From positions 107,520 through 171,519 of the forward strand of contig NZ_SMGD01000019.1 in assembly GCF_004339545.1 (NCBI RefSeq): a DNA stretch of 64,000 bases. The letters run 5' to 3'. The stretch comes from Celerinatantimonas diazotrophica. GTDB taxonomy: Bacteria; Pseudomonadota; Gammaproteobacteria; Enterobacterales; Celerinatantimonadaceae. The notes under the pieces were generated by a model. That model was given only the letters and a program-made list of their open reading frames with translations, was not told the origin of the DNA and did no database searches. Shown one piece after another: positions 8,520-17,155 of this stretch. Numbering within the stretch: position 1 is the stretch's first letter; every line of letters starts with the position of its first letter. A program made the position numbers and the translations under genes.

Positions 8520-9392
8520 ATGAACATTGCTAATTATTTACATCAAGGGACTCAAAGTTACGGGATCGTCACTGATCAAGGAATTATCGATTTAGGGCGA
8601 AAACTGGCGCACAGCTATCCTGATTTAAAATCACTTCTGCAAGACGATGCACTCGATCAAATACGCTCCTATGCATCGTCTCCAGTGGATTTTGCAATTG
8701 AAGATATCGACTTCCTACCGGTTATCGCAAACCCTGGGAAAATCCTGTGTGTCGGCATGAACTATGCTCAGAAACGACTTGAATTCGATGAAACCAGTCC
8801 GGCCCCCACTTTATTTGTCCGCTTCCCCGACTCCCAAACAGGCCACCAGCAACCTATTCTTAAACCAGCTTATTCAACCCAGTTCGATTATGAAGGTGAG
8901 TTAGCCGTGATCATTGGCCGAGGCGGCTATCGCATCAGCCAAGCGCAAGCATTAAACCATGTTGCCGGTTACAGTTGTTATATGGACGGCTCTGCGCGTG
9001 ATTGGCAACACACGTGGTTTACGGCAGGTAAAAACTGGCGTCAAAGTGGTGGGTTTGGCCCGTGGATGACCACCGCCGATGAAATTCCCGATCCACAAAC
9101 ACTGACGATACAGACTTACCTCAATGGCCAACAGGTTCAGTCGGATTCAACGGCGAATATGGTTCATCCCGTCGCCGAACTCATCGCCTACATTTCAACT
9201 TTCTCTGAATTGAGTGCTGGTGATGTCATTATTACTGGCTCTCCAGGTGGCGTTGGCAAAATGCGCCATCCGCCGTTATTCCTCAATCCTGGCGACCGAA
9301 TTGAAGTGTCTATTTCTGAGATTGGAACGCTATCTAACCCGATTGTCGATGACGTTGACCAACAACCAAATTTACTGATGCGCACAGCCTAA
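8520..9392 (+). CDS. Fumarylacetoacetate hydrolase-fold enzyme (candidate oxaloacetate decarboxylase)
   Basis: This 290-residue FAH-superfamily protein carries the divalent-metal site DYEGELAVIIG (near residues 122-132) and YMDGSARDWQ (near 155). KILCVGMNYAQK and ITGSPGGVG match the fold's substrate loops. Members hydrolyse or decarboxylate 2-oxo acids, and FAHD1 is an oxaloacetate decarboxylase. Citrate lyase in the same operon makes oxaloacetate, and the membrane OadABG pump is not seen here, so a soluble oxaloacetate decarboxylase is a sensible hypothesis. Ureidoglycolate lyase-like or hydratase activities are the main alternatives. GGAAG precedes the ATG. Confidence 0.8.
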   Translation: MNIANYLHQGTQSYGIVTDQGIIDLGRKLAHSYPDLKSLLQDDALDQIRSYASSPVDFAIEDIDFLPVIANPGKILCVGMNYAQKRLEFDETSPAPTLFVRFPDSQTGHQQPILKPAYSTQFDYEGELAVIIGRGGYRISQAQALNHVAGYSCYMDGSARDWQHTWFTAGKNWRQSGGFGPWMTTADEIPDPQTLTIQTYLNGQQVQSDSTANMVHPVAELIAYISTFSELSAGDVIITGSPGGVGKMRHPPLFLNPGDRIEVSISEIGTLSNPIVDDVDQQPNLLMRTA

Positions 9393-9407
9393 GGTAACAA
9401 GGCACCT

Positions 9408-10457
9408 ATGAACAATGACGATATACAGCTGAACTGGACATCACTTACTGAGCTGAAATTCCTTCCAGTCGATCTGGACCGACTGTTAAAACGGGTTAAT
9501 CTTCATTTGGATCAAAGCATTGAGCAACTGTTGATTGCGACCTATCAAAATAAGGTCGTCGGTTGTGCCGGACTCAGCGGATCAACGATTCGCAATGTCG
9601 CAGTTGATCCAGACTACCAAGGGCACCAACTGGCCGTGAAGTTAGTCGATGAATGCCAGTACAAAGCCTGCGAATTGGGTCAACATCATCTATTTCTCTA
9701 CACCAAACCGTCAAATCAAAGCCTGTTTGAAGGCTGTGGTTTTTATAAATTAGTCAGCTCACCGGATGCGTTGTTAATGGAAAACACCCCGGTTGGGATT
9801 GCCAATTTTTGCAAAAAGTTATCGCAATCTCGTCGCGCAGGTGCTTCGCAGTCCAGTATCGTCATCAATGCTAATCCGTTTACACTCGGCCATCGGTATT
9901 TAATCGAACAAGCCTGCCAACAAAGTGATTGGCTCCATTTGTTCGTTGTCAGTGAAGATTTATCTGAGTTTAGTTATCATCAGCGACTCGCTATGATCAA
10001 AGATGGCACTCGGGGGATACCCAATATTACGCTGTATCCTGGCGGGCCTTACCTGATCTCCAGAGCGACATTTCCCAGTTATTTTTTAAAAGATCAACAA
10101 CAAGTCGATAACGCGTACGCTGCCATCGATCTCTTATTGTTTCGCAACTATATTGCGCCAGCATTAGGATTGACCCATCGTTTTATCGGTACCGAACCTT
10201 TTTGCCCAATTACAGCCGCCTATAACGCCCAAATCCATTACTGGTTAGGGACTGAAAACATCAATGAATACCCAGCACTCGATATTGTTGAGGTTCAACG
10301 CCAAACAGATCCAGACGGAATGCCGATCTCCGCTTCGCGCGTCCGTCACCTGCTACACAAAGGACAGCTTGCCAAAATAAAAGAAATTGTTCCCTCAAGC
10401 ACTTATACCCGACTCCAACATAATGTTGAGCCGTTAATGACCGTTTCGACGAAATAA
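9408..10457 (+). CDS. citC: [Citrate (pro-3S)-lyase] ligase
   Basis: CitC acetylates the prosthetic group of the citrate-lyase acyl carrier protein using ATP and acetate, switching the lyase on. The N-terminal 140 residues are a GNAT-like domain (IRNVAVDPDYQGHQLAVKLV). The C-terminal part is a nucleotidyltransferase domain with the HxGH-type motif NANPFTLGHRYLIEQA near residue 155 and SASRVRHLL near the end. Its 349 residues match the family. It opens the citrate-lyase block, 15 bases after the FAH gene and 17 before citD. Confidence 0.95.
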   Translation: MNNDDIQLNWTSLTELKFLPVDLDRLLKRVNLHLDQSIEQLLIATYQNKVVGCAGLSGSTIRNVAVDPDYQGHQLAVKLVDECQYKACELGQHHLFLYTKPSNQSLFEGCGFYKLVSSPDALLMENTPVGIANFCKKLSQSRRAGASQSSIVINANPFTLGHRYLIEQACQQSDWLHLFVVSEDLSEFSYHQRLAMIKDGTRGIPNITLYPGGPYLISRATFPSYFLKDQQQVDNAYAAIDLLLFRNYIAPALGLTHRFIGTEPFCPITAAYNAQIHYWLGTENINEYPALDIVEVQRQTDPDGMPISASRVRHLLHKGQLAKIKEIVPSSTYTRLQHNVEPLMTVSTK

Positions 10458-10474
10458 AAGCACTAGGACATGTT

Positions 10475-10768
10475 ATGAAAATTGTACAAGAGGCCATTGC
10501 CGGGACACTGGAATCCAGTGATCTAATGGTCAAAATTTCTCCCGACCCAGAGCAGCTGCAAGTCATCATCAAAAGTGAAGTCATTAAACAATTTGGTGAC
10601 CAGATCAAAGCTATCGTTAACCACGAATTAAGCCAGTTGGGCGTGACCACGGGCTTGATCGTGATCCAAGATAAAGGCGCACTGGATTGCGTCATCCGGG
10701 CACGAGTTCAAAGCGCCGTCTTAAGAGCCGCCAAATCTGAAGCTCTGAATTGGGAGGTCTTATTATGA
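10475..10768 (+). CDS. citD: Citrate lyase acyl carrier protein (gamma subunit)
   Basis: This 97-residue carrier holds the 2'-(5''-triphosphoribosyl)-3'-dephospho-CoA prosthetic group. The expected attachment serine lies in AGTLESSD (about residue 14), and [13 protein letters not shown] is the conserved C-terminal motif. The gene overlaps citE by the four bases ATGA, so the two subunits should be made in step. The attachment chemistry needs CitG (present at 13279) and CitX (not found here). Confidence 0.95.
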   Translation: MKIVQEAIAGTLESSDLMVKISPDPEQLQVIIKSEVIKQFGDQIKAIVNHELSQLGVTTGLIVIQDKGALDCVIRARVQSAVLRAAKSEALNWEVLL

Positions 10769-11640
10769 AAAAACTACGTCGTAGTATGTTATTTATTCCA
10801 GGCGCCAATGCGGCCATGTTATCTACCTCATTTGTCTATAAACCTGATTCGGTGATGTTCGACCTTGAAGATGCAGTTTCACTGCGGGAAAAAGATAGTG
10901 CCCGTTTATTAGTGATGCATGCCCTTGGATTATCCGCTTATGAAGGGATTGAAAAAGTAGTTCGAATCAACCCATTAGATACTGAATTTGGTTTAAAAGA
11001 CTTAGAAGCTTGTGTCCGTGCTGGCGCGGATGTGATTCGTTTACCAAAAACTGACAGCCCAGAAGATCTCCATAAATTAGAAGAACAGATCGCCCGTATC
11101 GAAAAAGAGTGCGGACGTGAAGTTGGCTCAACCGGAACCATGGCGGCTATTGAATCAGCCAAGGGTGTTGTGAATGCCGTTGATATAGCCTGCTGCTCAA
11201 AACGTCTCATCGGGATTGCTCTGGCGGCCTTTGACTACGTCATGGATATGCAAACTGAACGTGGTGATGGCTCAGAGCTGTTTTATGCCCGTTGCGCTGT
11301 CCTACACGCGGCCCGTGTTGCTGGCATCGATGCATTTGATGTCGTTTACTCGGATGTCAACAACGATGAAGGTTTCTTAGAAGAAGTCGAGTTAGTCCGT
11401 AAACTTGGCTACAACGGCAAATCATTGATTAATCCTCGTCAAATCGAGTTGTTACACAATGCGTATGCACCGAGTGAAGAAGAAGTGGAACACGCTCATC
11501 GTGTTTTAGCTGCCGCCGCAGAAGCGGAAGAAAAAGGGCTCGGAGTCATATCCTTGAACGGGAAAATGATCGATGCCCCGATCATCAACCGTGCTCGCTC
11601 CGTCTTAGAACGTGCTAAAGCATCTGGTGTCCGCCACTAA
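10765..11640 (+). CDS. citE: Citrate lyase beta subunit (citryl-ACP lyase)
   Basis: CitE cleaves citryl-ACP to oxaloacetate and acetyl-ACP. The 291-residue chain has the family motifs [24 protein letters not shown] (Mg-binding acidic pair), [11 protein letters not shown] and [15 protein letters not shown], followed by [15 protein letters not shown] 10765, inside the ATGA overlap with citD and behind GGAGG, is chosen over an in-frame start five codons upstream. Length is normal for the family. Confidence 0.96.
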   Translation: MKKLRRSMLFIPGANAAMLSTSFVYKPDSVMFDLEDAVSLREKDSARLLVMHALGLSAYEGIEKVVRINPLDTEFGLKDLEACVRAGADVIRLPKTDSPEDLHKLEEQIARIEKECGREVGSTGTMAAIESAKGVVNAVDIACCSKRLIGIALAAFDYVMDMQTERGDGSELFYARCAVLHAARVAGIDAFDVVYSDVNNDEGFLEEVELVRKLGYNGKSLINPRQIELLHNAYAPSEEEVEHAHRVLAAAAEAEEKGLGVISLNGKMIDAPIINRARSVLERAKASGVRH

Positions 11641-11658
11641 TCGACAGGATTTAATCTC

Positions 11659-13185
11659 ATGACTGATATAACCGAAAATTTAAACAGGCAATTCGCCTTA
11701 CCCGTAGAGTTAAAACCTTTTCAGGGAGCCCATCATCAGACCCCGTGGTTAGACGATCAACAAACAAAACATCAACGTAAAATTTGCCCAACCCTTGAAC
11801 AAGTCATCCAAAAAACGGGGCTTAAAGATGGGATGACCATCTCTTTCCATCACGCTTTTCGTGAAGGGGACAAAGTCATCAACCGTGTCGTCGCGTGTCT
11901 GGCTGAAATGGGGTTTCAAGGTCTAACCTTAGCTTCTAGCTCACTGATGACCTGTAACGATGTGTTAATTGAACATATCAAATCTGGCGTTATCCGCCGT
12001 ATTTATACCTCTGGAATGCGCGGTAAACTGGCCGAAGAAATTTCCAATGGCCTGATGGAAGAGCCCGTACAAATCCACTCACACGGCGGACGAGTCAAAC
12101 TCATTCAAGATGGCGAACTGAACATTGATGTCGCTTTCTTAGGGGTTCCGTGTTGCGATGAATTTGGTAATGCTAGCGGTACTCAGGGCCATTCAAATTG
12201 TGGTTCACTGGGTTATGCCATGGTCGACGCTCAATTTGCTCACCAAGTGGTTCTTTTGAGCGAAGAGATCGTTGCATTCCCACACATGCCAGCCAGTATT
12301 CGTCAGGATCAGGTTGACTATATCGTTCCGGTTGAACAGGTAGGTGACCCAGCTAAAATCAGTGTTGGGGCGGCTCGTATCACTTCAAATCCTCGTGAAT
12401 TGATGATTGCCCGAAGCGCTGCCGATGTCATCGAACATTCTGGCTACTTCAAAACCGGTTTCTCAATTCAGACCGGTTCAGGTGCCGCTTCAACAGCTTG
12501 TACCCGGTTCATGGCTGAACGCATGAAACGCCAACAGATTGTCGCTAAATTTGCACTGGGCGGGATTACCGGTAGCATTGTCGACCTGCATGAACAGGGA
12601 TTGATCGAAAAAGTGTTAGATACCCAATGTTTTGACCGCCGTGCGGCCGAATCACTCGGTAAAAACCCAAATCATGTTGAAATATCAACCCATGTTTACG
12701 CAAACCCAGCCTCAAAAGCCGCATGTTGTGACCAGGTCGATATTGTCATTCTAAGTGCACTCGAAGTTGATACTGATTTTAATGTCAACGTATTAACCGG
12801 CTCTGACGGTGTAATGCGCGGCGCATCAGGGGGGCACTGCGACGTTGCAGCTGCAGCTAACTTAACCATCATTGTCGCGCCTCTGCTACGAACACGGATC
12901 CCAACGGTCGTTAAACATGTCACCACACAAGTGACTCCCGGTGAAAACATCGATGTTGTAGTCACAGACCACGGCATCGCAGTCAATCCCGCTCGACCTG
13001 AAATCAAAGAGCGACTGGAAGCAGCTGGCATGCAGGTCACGACCATTGAAGCGCTGTATGAAAAAGCAATCAGCCTCACTGGCACCCCCAAACCGATTGA
13101 ATTCACTGATCGTGTAGTCGGCATTGTTCGCTATCGTGACGGCTCAGTCATCGATGTGGTCCGCCAAGTCAAACCGATGGAATAA
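11659..13185 (+). CDS. citF: Citrate lyase alpha subunit (citrate:acetyl-ACP transferase)
   Basis: CitF exchanges the acetyl group of acetyl-ACP for citrate. The 508-residue chain shows the CoA-transferase-like fold: GMTISFHHAFREGD near residue 55, the glycine-rich SGTQGHSNCGSLGYA near residue 175, and GGHCDVAAAANLTIIVAPLLR near the C-terminus. It is complete. The gene follows citE by 18 bases. After it the operon has a gap of about 90 bases containing a hairpin before citG. Confidence 0.96.
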   Translation: MTDITENLNRQFALPVELKPFQGAHHQTPWLDDQQTKHQRKICPTLEQVIQKTGLKDGMTISFHHAFREGDKVINRVVACLAEMGFQGLTLASSSLMTCNDVLIEHIKSGVIRRIYTSGMRGKLAEEISNGLMEEPVQIHSHGGRVKLIQDGELNIDVAFLGVPCCDEFGNASGTQGHSNCGSLGYAMVDAQFAHQVVLLSEEIVAFPHMPASIRQDQVDYIVPVEQVGDPAKISVGAARITSNPRELMIARSAADVIEHSGYFKTGFSIQTGSGAASTACTRFMAERMKRQQIVAKFALGGITGSIVDLHEQGLIEKVLDTQCFDRRAAESLGKNPNHVEISTHVYANPASKAACCDQVDIVILSALEVDTDFNVNVLTGSDGVMRGASGGHCDVAAAANLTIIVAPLLRTRIPTVVKHVTTQVTPGENIDVVVTDHGIAVNPARPEIKERLEAAGMQVTTIEALYEKAISLTGTPKPIEFTDRVVGIVRYRDGSVIDVVRQVKPME

Positions 13186-13218
13186 ATTCATCCTTCGCGC
13201 TGAAGATTCTATCGTTCG

Positions 13219-13243
13219 TGCTTGCCGTGTTTGGCGGCAAGCA
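13219..13243 (+). terminator. Intra-operon hairpin after citF (attenuator or weak terminator)
   Basis: TGCTTGCCG (13219-13227) pairs perfectly with CGGCAAGCA (13235-13243) across a seven-base loop, followed by TTCTTTAA. The T-stretch is short and interrupted, so partial termination before citG and acnB is more likely than a full stop. An effect on the ratio of structural to maturation genes is inference. Confidence 0.5.
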
Positions 13244-13278
13244 TTCTTTAACCGCATTTAAACGTTGTGGAGCTCCCA

Positions 13279-14217
13279 TTGGCTACCGGATTAACGCCAC
13301 TTGCGTCGCCCGAATATGAACCATTTGAGCCGCCAAGACAAAGCTATTTTGCACAAATGGCGACTCAGTCGCTACGCGCCGAAGTGCATCTCACCCCTAA
13401 ACCGGGGTTGGTCGATGAAGCCAATAATGGTGCACATCACGATATGGATTTGGCATTATTCGAAGCCAGTATTGACGCCATATCCCCTTGGTTTGATCGC
13501 TTTATCGAGATTGGCCGACAATCCGCAAAATTAGCCGCACCGGTTTCACTTTTCAAAGCACGCCCCTGTGGACTGGCCTGTGAACGAGCTATGTTTGCTG
13601 CCACCGGTCAAATTAATACCCATAAAGGTGCTATCTTTGCGCTGAGCCTACTGTGTTTAGCTTATGGTCGGTTATCGCAGCAACGCTCTGATGTGACGCC
13701 AACGCTCTTGACGGATCAGGTCGCGCAAATGACCGCTCAGCTGGTTTTAAATGAGTTGCAACACTGCACAGAGCCGATGAGCGCTGGACAACGATTATTT
13801 CAAGCGTTCGGACTATTGGGCGCAAGAGGCGAGGCAGCTAGCGGGTTTGCAACGGTACACCGCTATGCACTGCCTATCTGGAACCTTGCCATGACAAAAG
13901 GCTACTCGCAACGCCAAGCTCTATTGCGAGTATTAGTCTCATTAATGGCTCACAATCCAGATACCAATATCGTCTCCAGAGGGGGGATCCAGGCATTGAA
14001 TTTTGTTCAGCAACGAGCCTCTCAGATTCTGTCCCATCTCTGGAATGATGACGATTCACTGATCATGCAACTCCAGCAATTGGATATGGAGATGATCCGC
14101 CACCACTTAAGCCCTGGCGGCAGTGCCGACTTATTGAGTGTCACTTGGTTACTTTCCCGTTTTCCACAACCATCAACAACACATCCTTTTGAAAATTCGA
14201 GTCAACCGATATGCTAG
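13279..14217 (+). CDS. citG: Triphosphoribosyl-dephospho-CoA synthase
   Basis: CitG makes the precursor of the citrate-lyase prosthetic group from ATP and dephospho-CoA. Motifs are LTPKPGLVDEANNGAHHDMD near residue 45 and NTHKGAIFALSLL near residue 120. TTG 13279 is chosen because GTGGAG lies six bases upstream; GTG 13267 in the same frame has no ribosome-binding site in front. The protein then has 312 residues. The 3' end overlaps the start of acnB by seven bases. MdcB of malonate decarboxylase is a related family, but the neighbours are all citrate-lyase genes. Confidence 0.92.
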   Translation: MATGLTPLASPEYEPFEPPRQSYFAQMATQSLRAEVHLTPKPGLVDEANNGAHHDMDLALFEASIDAISPWFDRFIEIGRQSAKLAAPVSLFKARPCGLACERAMFAATGQINTHKGAIFALSLLCLAYGRLSQQRSDVTPTLLTDQVAQMTAQLVLNELQHCTEPMSAGQRLFQAFGLLGARGEAASGFATVHRYALPIWNLAMTKGYSQRQALLRVLVSLMAHNPDTNIVSRGGIQALNFVQQRASQILSHLWNDDDSLIMQLQQLDMEMIRHHLSPGGSADLLSVTWLLSRFPQPSTTHPFENSSQPIC

Positions 14218-16802
14218 AAGATTATCAACAACACTGCGCAGAACGCGCAAAACTCGGGATTCCCCCACAACCACTGACTGCTGCTCAAGTCGTTCAATTG
14301 ACAACGCTTTTAGAGCAGTCTGTTCAAAAACAACCCGAACTGATTGAGCTGTTGGAACAACGGGTTCCCTGTGGCGTCGATGACGCGGCGAAAATCAAAG
14401 CAGAATTTTTGGCGCGTATTGCGCTGGATGGCTTAACGATCGCCGGTATAGATGCCCCCAGAGCAATCGAGCTACTAGGGACCATGCGCGGTGGCTATAA
14501 TATTCAACCGTTAATCGACGCATTGGATATTGATAAATTAGCCCCTTTAGCGGCCAACGCTCTAAGCCAGACACTGCTTATTTTCGATAAATTCGATGAT
14601 GTAGCCGAGAAATGCAAAGCCAACAACCCATACGCCAAACAGGTGATGCAATCCTGGGCGGATGCACAATGGTTTCTATCTCGCCCAGCCGTGGCTGAAA
14701 AAATAACACTCACCGTATTTAACGTGCCCGGGGAAACCAATACCGATGACTTATCCCCCGCTCCAATGGCTTGGAGCCGTCCGGATATTCCGTTGCACGC
14801 CATGTCTATGCTGGCCAACCCCAGAGAAGGCGTAACACCGGATAAAGCAGGCGAAGTTGGGCCACTTCAAGAGATTGCAACGCTCAAAGCCAAAGGCAAC
14901 CCTCTGATTTACGTCGGTGATGTGGTTGGAACTGGCTCATCACGCAAATCAGCGACCAACTCACTGCTGTGGAATTTTGCCAACGATATCCCTTATGTGC
15001 CAAACCAGCGGGATGGGGGGTATGTCATTGCTGGCAAAATCGCACCGATCTTCTTTAATACTTTAGAAGACTCCGGGGCTTTGCCCATGGAAGGCGATGT
15101 CAGTGCACTGAAACATGGCCAGGTGATTGATTTATTGCCCTATCAGGGACAGATTCAGGATCATGAAAGTGGCCAGGTCATCGGTTCATTTCAGCTCAAA
15201 ACCGATATTTTACTGGATGAAGTGCGAGCCGGTGGCCGTCTGTTCTTAATCATCGGTCGTAAACTGACCGCTCAGGCTCGGCAGTTCCTTAACCTGCCAG
15301 CCAGTGATGTATTCCGTCAGCCTAAGGCCGTCAACGCGTCGAATAAAGGCTTTTCGCTGGCTCAAAAAATGGTTGGTAAAGCCTGCAACTGTGAAGGGGT
15401 CCGTCCCGGCCAATACTGCGAACCTAAAATGACTACGGTCGGTTCACAAGACACAACGGGAGGGATGACTCGGGATGAGCTGAAAAATCTGGCTTGCCTG
15501 AAATTCTCGGCCGATTTAGTGATGCAATCTTTTTGTCATACCTCGGCTTATCCAAACGAAGTCGATGTTAAGCTGCAACACACATTGCCTGAGTTCATTG
15601 CCAGCCGAGGCGGCGTTGCATTAAGACCCGGCGATGGCATTATTCATTCATGGTTGAACCGGATGTTACTGCCCAACACCGTGGGCACAGGGGGAGATTC
15701 ACATACCCGCTTCCCGCTGGGAATTTCATTCCCTGCCGGCTCTGGGTTAGTGGCGTTTGCCGCCGCAACCGGCATGATGCCGCTGGATATGCCAGAATCG
15801 GTTCTGGTCCGCTTTAAAGGGAAAATGCAGCCTCATATGACACTGCGAGATTTGGTGCATGCGATCCCTTACTGCGCGATTCAGCAAGGTCTGCTGACAG
15901 TTGAAAAACAGAACAAGAAAAACATCTTCTCGGGTCGTATCATCGAAATCGAAGGACTTAACGAGCTCAAAGCAGAGCAGGCTTTCGAACTGGCCGATGC
16001 CACCGCTGAACGTTCCGCTGCTGCCTGTACGGTGCAGATGTCACAGGAAAATATCGAAGAATATATCCGCTCTAACATCGCGCTGCTGCGGTGGATGATC
16101 GCCCAAGGTTATAGTGATGCCCAAACACTGCAACAGCGTGTCGATGCCATGCAGCAATGGCTGGATCAGCCCACGATGATTCAAGCCGATCCAGATGCCG
16201 AATATGCTGCGGTGATCGACATTGACTTAGCCGATATCACAGAGCCTCTATTATGTGCGCCGAACGATCCAGATGACGTTCGCCGGTTATCCGATGTAGC
16301 GAACAACCCAATCGATGAAGTGTTCATTGGTTCATGTATGACCAATATCGGTCACTTCCGAGCAACGGGGCAATTGTTAGAACAGTCTCAAGCGCAAGTG
16401 AAAGCTAAATTATGGCTGGCGCCCCCCACTAAAATGGATGCCAAACAGCTCGCTCAAGAGGGCTATCTCAACCGCTATATCCGCGCTGGCGCCCGAGTTG
16501 AGCCTGCTGGCTGCTCTCTTTGCATGGGCAACCAGGCGCGTGTCGCCCCCGGCTGTCAGGCGGTTTCGACTTCGACTCGAAACTTCCCCAATCGCTTAGG
16601 CTCCGGAGCACATGTTTATCTGGCCTCTGCAGAATTGAGCGCGATTATTGCAATCTTGGGGTATATTCCAACTGCCGAAGAATATCACGCGTTTATGGAA
16701 AAACTCGACCCCGCTAGTCCGGATGTCTATCGTTATCTCAATTTTGACCAGATTGATGACTATTGCCCAACCGAGCAAACCATCGCCATTACCCCGGCCT
16801 AA
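14211..16802 (+). CDS. acnB: Bifunctional aconitate hydratase 2 (AcnB)
   Basis: This 863-residue AcnB interconverts citrate, cis-aconitate and isocitrate and can also hydrate 2-methylaconitate. It begins MLEDYQQHCAERAK with the HEAT-like N-terminal domain. The domain-4 swivel motif DVVGTGSSRKSATNS lies near residue 240. Domains 1-3 follow with GTGGDSHTRFP near residue 490. The [4Fe-4S] cysteines fall in GSCMTNIGH (about 708) and GCSLCMGNQA (about 767 and 770). No residue loss is seen. AcnB is usually a stand-alone housekeeping gene; here it ends a citrate-lyase operon and overlaps citG, so it is probably a dedicated copy feeding citrate from aconitate. Confidence 0.96.
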   Translation: MLEDYQQHCAERAKLGIPPQPLTAAQVVQLTTLLEQSVQKQPELIELLEQRVPCGVDDAAKIKAEFLARIALDGLTIAGIDAPRAIELLGTMRGGYNIQPLIDALDIDKLAPLAANALSQTLLIFDKFDDVAEKCKANNPYAKQVMQSWADAQWFLSRPAVAEKITLTVFNVPGETNTDDLSPAPMAWSRPDIPLHAMSMLANPREGVTPDKAGEVGPLQEIATLKAKGNPLIYVGDVVGTGSSRKSATNSLLWNFANDIPYVPNQRDGGYVIAGKIAPIFFNTLEDSGALPMEGDVSALKHGQVIDLLPYQGQIQDHESGQVIGSFQLKTDILLDEVRAGGRLFLIIGRKLTAQARQFLNLPASDVFRQPKAVNASNKGFSLAQKMVGKACNCEGVRPGQYCEPKMTTVGSQDTTGGMTRDELKNLACLKFSADLVMQSFCHTSAYPNEVDVKLQHTLPEFIASRGGVALRPGDGIIHSWLNRMLLPNTVGTGGDSHTRFPLGISFPAGSGLVAFAAATGMMPLDMPESVLVRFKGKMQPHMTLRDLVHAIPYCAIQQGLLTVEKQNKKNIFSGRIIEIEGLNELKAEQAFELADATAERSAAACTVQMSQENIEEYIRSNIALLRWMIAQGYSDAQTLQQRVDAMQQWLDQPTMIQADPDAEYAAVIDIDLADITEPLLCAPNDPDDVRRLSDVANNPIDEVFIGSCMTNIGHFRATGQLLEQSQAQVKAKLWLAPPTKMDAKQLAQEGYLNRYIRAGARVEPAGCSLCMGNQARVAPGCQAVSTSTRNFPNRLGSGAHVYLASAELSAIIAILGYIPTAEEYHAFMEKLDPASPDVYRYLNFDQIDDYCPTEQTIAITPA

Positions 16803-16809
16803 AATAACG

Positions 16810-16866
16810 AAACGTCTGACACTGTTTGAGTGAATCGCTCATTGGGTGTTCAGACGTTTATTTTTT
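16810..16866 (+). terminator. Rho-independent terminator after acnB
   Basis: AAACGTCTGA-CAC pairs with GTG-TTCAGACGTTT (one bulge), with an inner TGAG/CTCA stem, followed by TTTATTTTTT. The long stem and T-run make it a strong end for the nine-gene operon. Confidence 0.9.
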
Positions 16867-16964
16867 ATAAATATGCAGGTTAGCGGAACAAATAAAACAT
16901 CCATATCCCGATAAATGTCGCTAACGCAGTATGCGTGAATATATTTTCGGTGATATTTAAATAC

Positions 16965-17010
16965 AGCCCTATTGCTGAATCGACTACGTAGTTGATTCAG
17001 CAATAGGGCT
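16965..17010. repeat. 46-bp near-perfect palindrome
   Basis: AGCCCTATTGCTGAATC (16965-16981) is repeated as its exact complement at 16994-17010. The twelve bases between them contain the palindrome ACTACGTAGT, so only one central pair is a mismatch (G opposite T, a G-U wobble in RNA). It lies between the acnB terminator and the end of the response-regulator gene, with no T-run on either side. It could be two abutting ends of a lost mobile element, a protein-binding palindrome or an mRNA stabiliser. Confidence 0.7.
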
Positions 17011-17155
17011 AGAAATGCTTTTCATTGTCATATGAATACAGGACTAATCATACTAGGGGCTAAGAGTACGATGATTATCCATAGAATGATTTTAATACTT
17101 CGAGGCTTTATCACCCCCATACTCTATTATCTAGCTGTCTAAGATTATCTGGCCA

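Noticed and set aside
13279..14217. CitG as MdcB of a malonate decarboxylase
   Set aside because: The families are related, but every neighbour belongs to citrate lyase and no mdc genes are present.
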